A stretch of DNA of 10,299 bases from JACPSX01 sp035288405 [NCBI: bacterium] (lineage in GTDB: Bacteria > JACPSX01), in the NCBI GenBank assembly GCA_035288405.1, contig DATEAK010000174.1, positions 1-10,299 on the forward strand, in the 5' to 3' direction. Positions 6,876 through 10,299 of the stretch are shown piece by piece (position 1 is the first letter of the stretch; each line of letters starts with the position of its first letter). A model generated the notes under the pieces. It saw nothing but the letters and a program-made list of their open reading frames with translations, was not told where the DNA came from and did not search any database. Both the position numbers and the translations under genes were made by a program.

Positions 6876-7427
6876 GTGAAGAAGAAAATGTTTTGGTTGA
6901 TGGCCATCGTAGGAGTCCTGGTTCTGGCTGCGGGTTGCAGCAGCACCTCGACACAGGTAAAGAAAGACAGCAGCACCTCGACAGAGCTAAAGAAAGACAG
7001 CAGCATGGCAGGGGCAGGGCAGGATTCCTGGAGTAGCTCTGACGGGAGCCGCACGCTGGGAGGCGGCCGCGGAATGGTCTTTGTGGATAGCGGGGCCTTG
7101 CAGCGGATCTATTTTGAATATGACAAAGCCGAGCTGATGGATGTGTCCAAAGAAGTTCTCAGAAAGAATGCGGAATGGCTCAAGATCAATCCCAAAGTCG
7201 CGATTCGCATTGAAGGACATACGGATGAGCGCGGCACCGAGGAGTACAACCTGTCCCTGGGAGAACGCCGGGCTCTGTCGACACGGGAATTCCTCGTCTC
7301 GCTGGGCGTGGATTCATCCCGGATCTACACCATCAGCTACGGTCTGGAACGCCCGCTGGTTGAAGGTCACACGGACGCGGCCTGGTCGAAAAACCGGCGC
7401 GCCGAGTTTACAGAAAAGGCCAACTAA
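6876..7427 (+). CDS. pal: Pal, peptidoglycan-associated lipoprotein
   Basis: The protein has 183 residues. The start is GTG at 6876 with a strong AGGAGG 8 bases upstream; an in-frame ATG at 6888 would have poor spacing and a shorter basic N-region. Residues 1-21 are a lipoprotein signal with lipobox VLAAGC and acceptor C21. The linker, about 22-70, contains a tandem ten-residue repeat (SSTST-Q/E-V/L-KKD). The OmpA-like peptidoglycan-binding domain covers about 74-181: IYFEYDKAEL, then EGHTDERGTEEYNLSLGERRA, with D117 and R132 at the diaminopimelate-binding positions, and NRRAEF near the end. Pal tethers the outer membrane to peptidoglycan and is the target of TolB. It is the last gene of the operon, 43 bases after tolB and 8 bases before the terminator stem. 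Confidence 0.96.
   Translation: MKKKMFWLMAIVGVLVLAAGCSSTSTQVKKDSSTSTELKKDSSMAGAGQDSWSSSDGSRTLGGGRGMVFVDSGALQRIYFEYDKAELMDVSKEVLRKNAEWLKINPKVAIRIEGHTDERGTEEYNLSLGERRALSTREFLVSLGVDSSRIYTISYGLERPLVEGHTDAAWSKNRRAEFTEKAN
6939..6998 (+). repeat. Two-copy 30-bp tandem repeat in the Pal linker
   Basis: Unit 1 is 6939-6968 and unit 2 is 6969-6998. They match at 28 of 30 bases. A third partial copy (AGCAGC) follows at 6999-7004. The unit is a multiple of three, so it adds ten residues (SSTSTxxKKD) to the flexible linker without shifting frame. Both base changes alter the residue (Q to E and V to L). Confidence 0.9.
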
Positions 7428-7435
7428 AGAGTTCC

Positions 7436-7472
7436 GAGGGGAGGGAAACTCATTCCCTCCCCTCTCCTTTTT
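7436..7472 (+). terminator. Intrinsic terminator of the tol-pal operon
   Basis: GAGGGGAGGGAA (7436-7447), a 5-base loop (ACTCA) and TTCCCTCCCCTC (7453-7464) form a perfect 12-bp stem. TCCTTTTTCC follows. It begins 8 bases after the pal stop. This is the clearest terminator in the window and marks the operon end. Confidence 0.93.
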
Positions 7473-7569
7473 CCACCAAAGCCACTTCCTCCCGGAGTTC
7501 CTCGCCACCTGCTTCTCCTTTCTAAGAAGTCAACGACTCCCCAGATTCTTGAACCCGAATTGAACCAAT

Positions 7570-7599
7570 TTGCCAGCCGGGTCTCTGGTTTGCTATCAT
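7570..7599 (+). promoter_or_regulatory. Candidate extended -10 promoter of the smr-SDR unit
   Basis: TTGCCA (7570-7575), an 18-base spacer and TATCAT (7594-7599), with TGC directly before the -10 (extended -10). Transcription would start near 7606, about 26 bases before the smr ATG, leaving room for the GAAAGGGGGG ribosome site. It lies about 100 bases after the tol-pal terminator, so the unit is probably transcribed independently. Confidence 0.6.
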
Positions 7600-7631
7600 C
7601 ATCTCCAGCATGGGAAGAAAGGGGGGCGACG

Positions 7632-8354
7632 ATGAATTCCAATAAGCCAGGGTCCGAGCCTGAACAGGGTCCTTTTTTCCCCCCTTTTGAGGCTCTCGGA
7701 AAACTCAAGAAGGAAGATTCCCGGAAAAGCCAAGCTCGGCGGCAAAATTCTCCCCCGCCACCGCCTCTCAAGAAATCCCCGGATACCGAAGAAGAGGATT
7801 CCCTTCTCTTCAAGAGGGCCATGTCTGATGTAACACCGATTTCTTCCCGGGGACCGGACCGGGTCGAGAGTCCGCCTCCACCTCTGCCTTCTTCCCGAGC
7901 CAATTCCGAGCAATCAGAGGTCATCGCAGCACTCTCGGATTTGGTGGCCGGGAAAGGGGAGTTTTCTCTCAAAGACACGCCGGAGTACATGGAAGGAATC
8001 GCTCCCGGCATTGACCCACGCCTGGCTTGGCGGCTTCATAACGGGGACTACTCGGTGCAAAGACACCTGGATCTGCACGGGTTCACCGTGGAAGAAGCCC
8101 ACAAAGCCGTCCTCTCCCTGTTTGACGAAGCGGTTCGATCCGGATACCGCTGTCTTCTCCTCGTCCACGGACGCGGACTGAACTCTCCCGACGGCAGAGC
8201 TGTCCTGAAGGAGCAAGTCAAACTGTGGCTCAGTCGCGGCCGCCTGGCCCGCCATGTACTCGCGTTCGCCACGGCCAGGCCTTGCGACGGCGGGAGCGGA
8301 GCGGTTTACGTGCTGCTCCGAAAATCCCGCTTCCATCAATCCAAGTCCCGATGA
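7632..8354 (+). CDS. Smr domain protein with proline-rich N-terminal region
   Basis: The protein has 240 residues. The start at 7632 (MNSNKPGSE) follows an AAAGGGGGG ribosome site. The Smr domain is about residues 144-233: LDLHG (146-150), HGRGLNS with H179, G180, G182, and GGSGAVYVLLRK near the end. This resembles the stand-alone SmrA/SmrB type rather than MutS2. SmrB of E. coli is a nuclease that cuts mRNA at collided ribosomes; other Smr proteins act on DNA or RNA, so a nuclease role is family knowledge and the substrate here is unknown. Residues 1-100 look disordered, with two proline runs (SPPPPPLKK and SPPPPLPSS) and many Ser, Arg and Glu. A small segment (about 101-143) links this to the domain. 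The stop overlaps the SDR start. Confidence 0.88.
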   Translation: MNSNKPGSEPEQGPFFPPFEALGKLKKEDSRKSQARRQNSPPPPPLKKSPDTEEEDSLLFKRAMSDVTPISSRGPDRVESPPPPLPSSRANSEQSEVIAALSDLVAGKGEFSLKDTPEYMEGIAPGIDPRLAWRLHNGDYSVQRHLDLHGFTVEEAHKAVLSLFDEAVRSGYRCLLLVHGRGLNSPDGRAVLKEQVKLWLSRGRLARHVLAFATARPCDGGSGAVYVLLRKSRFHQSKSR

Positions 8355-9163
8355 ACCTTCGGTTCCAGCGTTCCTGCCGATCCCTGCAAGGGAAGGTTGT
8401 CCTGATCACCGGTGCCTCCAGCGGTATCGGACGGGAAACCGCATTGGCCTTTGCGCGTCGCGGGGCCCGACTTGCCGTGGCGGCCCGTCGTCAACATCTC
8501 CTGGAGTCGCTCGCGCATGAACTTGATTCTCTGGGCTGCGATACCCTGTGTGTACCCGTAGACGTTTCGAATCCGGCTCAGATCCACCATATGGTCCACA
8601 GAGTCCACCAATACTTTGGAAGATTAGAGATCCTGATAAACAACGCGGGCTTTGGTCTGGCGGCTTCCCTGGAGGAAACGACTCCCGAGGAAATGTCCAG
8701 AATTTTTGCAGTCAATACATTCGCGGTATTTCACGCCATGTTGGAGGCAATCCCGCTCATGCGCCGGAGCGGATATGGGCACATCATCAACGTGGCTTCT
8801 TCCGTGGGACGACGCGCCATACCCTTCTGCGGAGCTTACAGCGCCAGCAAGTACGCTCTCGTCGGATTATCGGAATCCCTGCGCGTCGAGCTGGCCGGCA
8901 GCGGAATCCATGTGAGCACGGTTTTTCCCGTGCGCACAGAAACTGAATTCTTTTCTGTCCTCGTGAACAAAATGGAGAACCCTTACAGCGGCATGGGACC
9001 TCTTCAGCCAGCCGCCCGGGTCGCCGAGGCCATCGTGAGCTGCGCCCGGCACCCCCGGGCTGAAGTTCTCCCGTTTCCCTGGCTGCGGCTCGCCATCATC
9101 TTGAACGCCATATCCCCGCGCCTCGTCGACGCCATTTTAACCCGAGCCATCCGCTTAAAATAG
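8351..9163 (+). CDS. Short-chain dehydrogenase/reductase (classical SDR)
   Basis: The protein has 270 residues, starting at ATG 8351, which overlaps the smr stop as ATGA and implies translational coupling. The Rossmann fold starts with TGASSGIG (20-27). NNAG is at 97-100, and the catalytic tetrad is N122, S150, Y163 and K167 (YSASK). R46 and R47 after the second strand favour NADP(H). Family members reduce or oxidise hydroxyl/keto groups, and the substrate cannot be assigned. The usual PG turn after strand six reads FPVRTETEF here, with valine replacing the glycine. The C-terminus (about 235-270) is fairly hydrophobic and basic (PWLRLAIILNAISPRL), so loose membrane contact is possible. No intrinsic terminator is evident after the stop. 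Confidence 0.92.
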   Translation: MNLRFQRSCRSLQGKVVLITGASSGIGRETALAFARRGARLAVAARRQHLLESLAHELDSLGCDTLCVPVDVSNPAQIHHMVHRVHQYFGRLEILINNAGFGLAASLEETTPEEMSRIFAVNTFAVFHAMLEAIPLMRRSGYGHIINVASSVGRRAIPFCGAYSASKYALVGLSESLRVELAGSGIHVSTVFPVRTETEFFSVLVNKMENPYSGMGPLQPAARVAEAIVSCARHPRAEVLPFPWLRLAIILNAISPRLVDAILTRAIRLK

Positions 9164-9242
9164 AGCACAGGAAGCTTTCAGCAGTCATCTACAAAAAATC
9201 CCCGGCAAGACATCGAGAGGGTTGTGAAGAAGAGACCGGGCT

Positions 9243-9354
9243 GCCCCCCCAGGCGACATAAGGGGTTGCGCGGGAGAGACCTTCCAATCCGGCCGAAACG
9301 ACTTGCGTCGCAAGCCCTTCACGAGCCGGGTACCCATCCTGGGTGTGGGCACCC
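9243..9354. repeat. Structured intergenic stretch with dispersed-repeat candidate, copy 2
   Basis: 9243-9262 matches 2181-2200 at 19 of 20 bases. Several small palindromes follow: CTTGCG T CGCAAG (9302-9314), GGGTACCC (9328-9335), CCCA TCC TGGG (9333-9343) and GGGTG TGGG CACCC (9341-9354). The stretch fills most of the gap between the SDR gene and ispG. Outside the 20-base motif the two copies do not align well by eye, so they may share only one end of an element. Confidence 0.4.
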
Positions 9355-9436
9355 CCGAGGATCCCTGACTGTACGTCACTTCCGCGATGAGAAACAGAGG
9401 GATGGCAAAGCCATACACGGCGCGAGCCCGGTGGGC

Positions 9437-9442
9437 TATAAT
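9437..9442 (+). promoter_or_regulatory. Candidate -10 box of ispG
   Basis: This is a perfect TATAAT, 9 bases before the ATG at 9452. Initiation at normal distance would fall at about 9449-9452, at or just before the start codon. No good -35 is visible 16-18 bases upstream and no Shine-Dalgarno sequence precedes the ATG. This fits a leaderless transcript, or the hexamer may be chance and the real promoter lies further upstream. Confidence 0.4.
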
Positions 9443-9451
9443 GAAAGTACT

Positions 9452-10299
9452 ATGTCCGAGATGCCGTACTGCCAAAACCCATTCGTCACCAAACGCCGCA
9501 AGACGCGGGTGGTCCCGGTCGGAGATGTGGGTGTGGGGGGCGACAACCCGATCCGCATCCAGTCCATGACCACGACCGATACCCTGGATACTGCCGGCAC
9601 TGTGGCCCAGATTATCTCCCTGGTGGAAGCCGGATGCGAAATCGTGCGCCTCACCGCCCCCTCCATTGATGAGGCGGAAAATCTCAAGAACATCAAACGG
9701 GAGTTGAAAAGCAGGGGAATTCGGGTTCCCCTGGTGGCCGACATTCATTACACTCCCAACGCCGCTCTGAAAGCCGCCGAGTTTGTGGAGAAAGTTCGGA
9801 TCAATCCCGGGAATTACGTCGATCGAAAGAAGTTCTCCGTCCACCAATACACGGACGACGAATACGACCGGCAATTGGAAAGGATCGAGGAGAAGTTTCG
9901 TCCCCTGGTTCTCAAAGCCAAGCAGTACGGTGTGTCTTTGCGGATCGGCACCAATCACGGCTCCCTCTCGGACCGGATCATGAATCGCTACGGAGACACT
10001 CCGGCCGGCATGGTAGAATCGGCCTTGGAATTCGTACGTATCTGCGAGCGTCATGGCTTCCAGGACATCATTCTTTCCATGAAAGCATCCAACCCGCAGG
10101 TTATGATTCAAGCCTACCGCCTGCTGGCTGCCCGCATGAATGAGCTGGGAATGGACTACCCCTTCCACCTGGGTGTAACGGAGGCAGGAGACGGCCCAGA
10201 GGGAAGAATCAAGTCGGCCATCGGCATCGGCTCGCTTCTGGCGGATGGAATCGGCGACACCATTCGCGTTTCCCTCACCGAAGATCCGGTAGCCGAGAT
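9452..10299 (+). CDS. ispG: IspG (GcpE), 4-hydroxy-3-methylbut-2-enyl diphosphate synthase, C-terminus cut by window edge
   Basis: The frame is open from ATG at 9452 to the right edge, 282 codons, without a stop. IspG converts methylerythritol cyclodiphosphate to HMBPP in the MEP isoprenoid pathway using a 4Fe-4S cluster and reduced ferredoxin or flavodoxin. Motifs seen are [20 protein letters not shown] (15-34), IQSMTTTDT (36-44), GCEIVRLTA (61-69), [16 protein letters not shown] (94-109), KVRINPGNY (114-122), [21 protein letters not shown] and the late [19 protein letters not shown]. The segment after [11 protein letters not shown] with its [15 protein letters not shown] stretch is like the large three-domain IspG of plants, Chlamydia and Bacteroidetes (inference). 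The cluster cysteines lie beyond the edge. No Shine-Dalgarno site precedes the ATG; an in-frame ATG at 9461 is the alternative start. Confidence 0.95.
   Translation, partial: MSEMPYCQNPFVTKRRKTRVVPVGDVGVGGDNPIRIQSMTTTDTLDTAGTVAQIISLVEAGCEIVRLTAPSIDEAENLKNIKRELKSRGIRVPLVADIHYTPNAALKAAEFVEKVRINPGNYVDRKKFSVHQYTDDEYDRQLERIEEKFRPLVLKAKQYGVSLRIGTNHGSLSDRIMNRYGDTPAGMVESALEFVRICERHGFQDIILSMKASNPQVMIQAYRLLAARMNELGMDYPFHLGVTEAGDGPEGRIKSAIGIGSLLADGIGDTIRVSLTEDPVAE

Noticed and set aside
7424-8011. Minus-strand open frame of 195 codons across the smr N-terminal region
   Set aside because: It is Gly/Ser/Arg-rich low-complexity sequence that mirrors the proline- and serine-rich smr coding strand and runs into the tol-pal terminator.
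9185-10168. Long minus-strand open frame of 327 codons antisense to ispG
   Set aside because: The plus strand encodes an unmistakable IspG with many conserved motifs. The antisense product has no recognisable domain and no ribosome site was seen for it, so it is a compositional shadow.

Overview
The window looks like chromosomal DNA from a Gram-negative (diderm) bacterium. It carries a complete Tol-Pal envelope system, lipobox lipoproteins and a large-type IspG of the methylerythritol-phosphate isoprenoid pathway. Base composition is moderately GC-rich. The gene order and the short energy-transducer TolA would fit Acidobacteriota or a neighbouring phylum, but that placement is my inference from general impression, not from a marker gene search.

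Layout. Positions 1-3003 are on the minus strand. In transcription order they hold an M48 zinc-metalloprotease lipoprotein (2221-3003), a class II aldolase/adducin-family enzyme (1259-2005) with a good candidate promoter of its own, and a dihydrodipicolinate-synthase-family lyase (1-912) that runs off the left edge. A divergent intergenic region (3004-3395) with two clear dyad symmetries separates this block from the plus-strand genes.

Positions 3396-7427 are a compact plus-strand operon: tolQ, tolR, a TolA/TonB-like transducer, tolB and pal. It is closed by a strong intrinsic terminator with a 12-bp perfect stem. TolQ and TolR form the proton-driven inner-membrane motor, the TolA-like protein spans the periplasm, and TolB and the lipoprotein Pal connect it to peptidoglycan and the outer membrane. 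No ybgC lies directly upstream and no cpoB/ybgF directly downstream.

Positions 7570-9163 hold a second plus-strand unit, with its own extended -10 promoter. It encodes an Smr-domain protein with a long proline-rich N-terminal region, followed by a short-chain dehydrogenase whose start overlaps the smr stop (ATGA). After a structured intergenic stretch, ispG starts at 9452 and is cut by the right edge.

Most of the window is ordinary core-genome content, and I see no defence island, prophage, CRISPR array or transposase. The items most worth a second look are a nearly identical 20-base motif in two distant intergenic regions (candidate dispersed repeat), a 28/30 tandem duplication in the Pal linker, a perfect 14-bp palindrome upstream of tolQ, a basic C-terminal tail on TolQ, and a TATAAT box so close to the ispG start that the mRNA could be leaderless.
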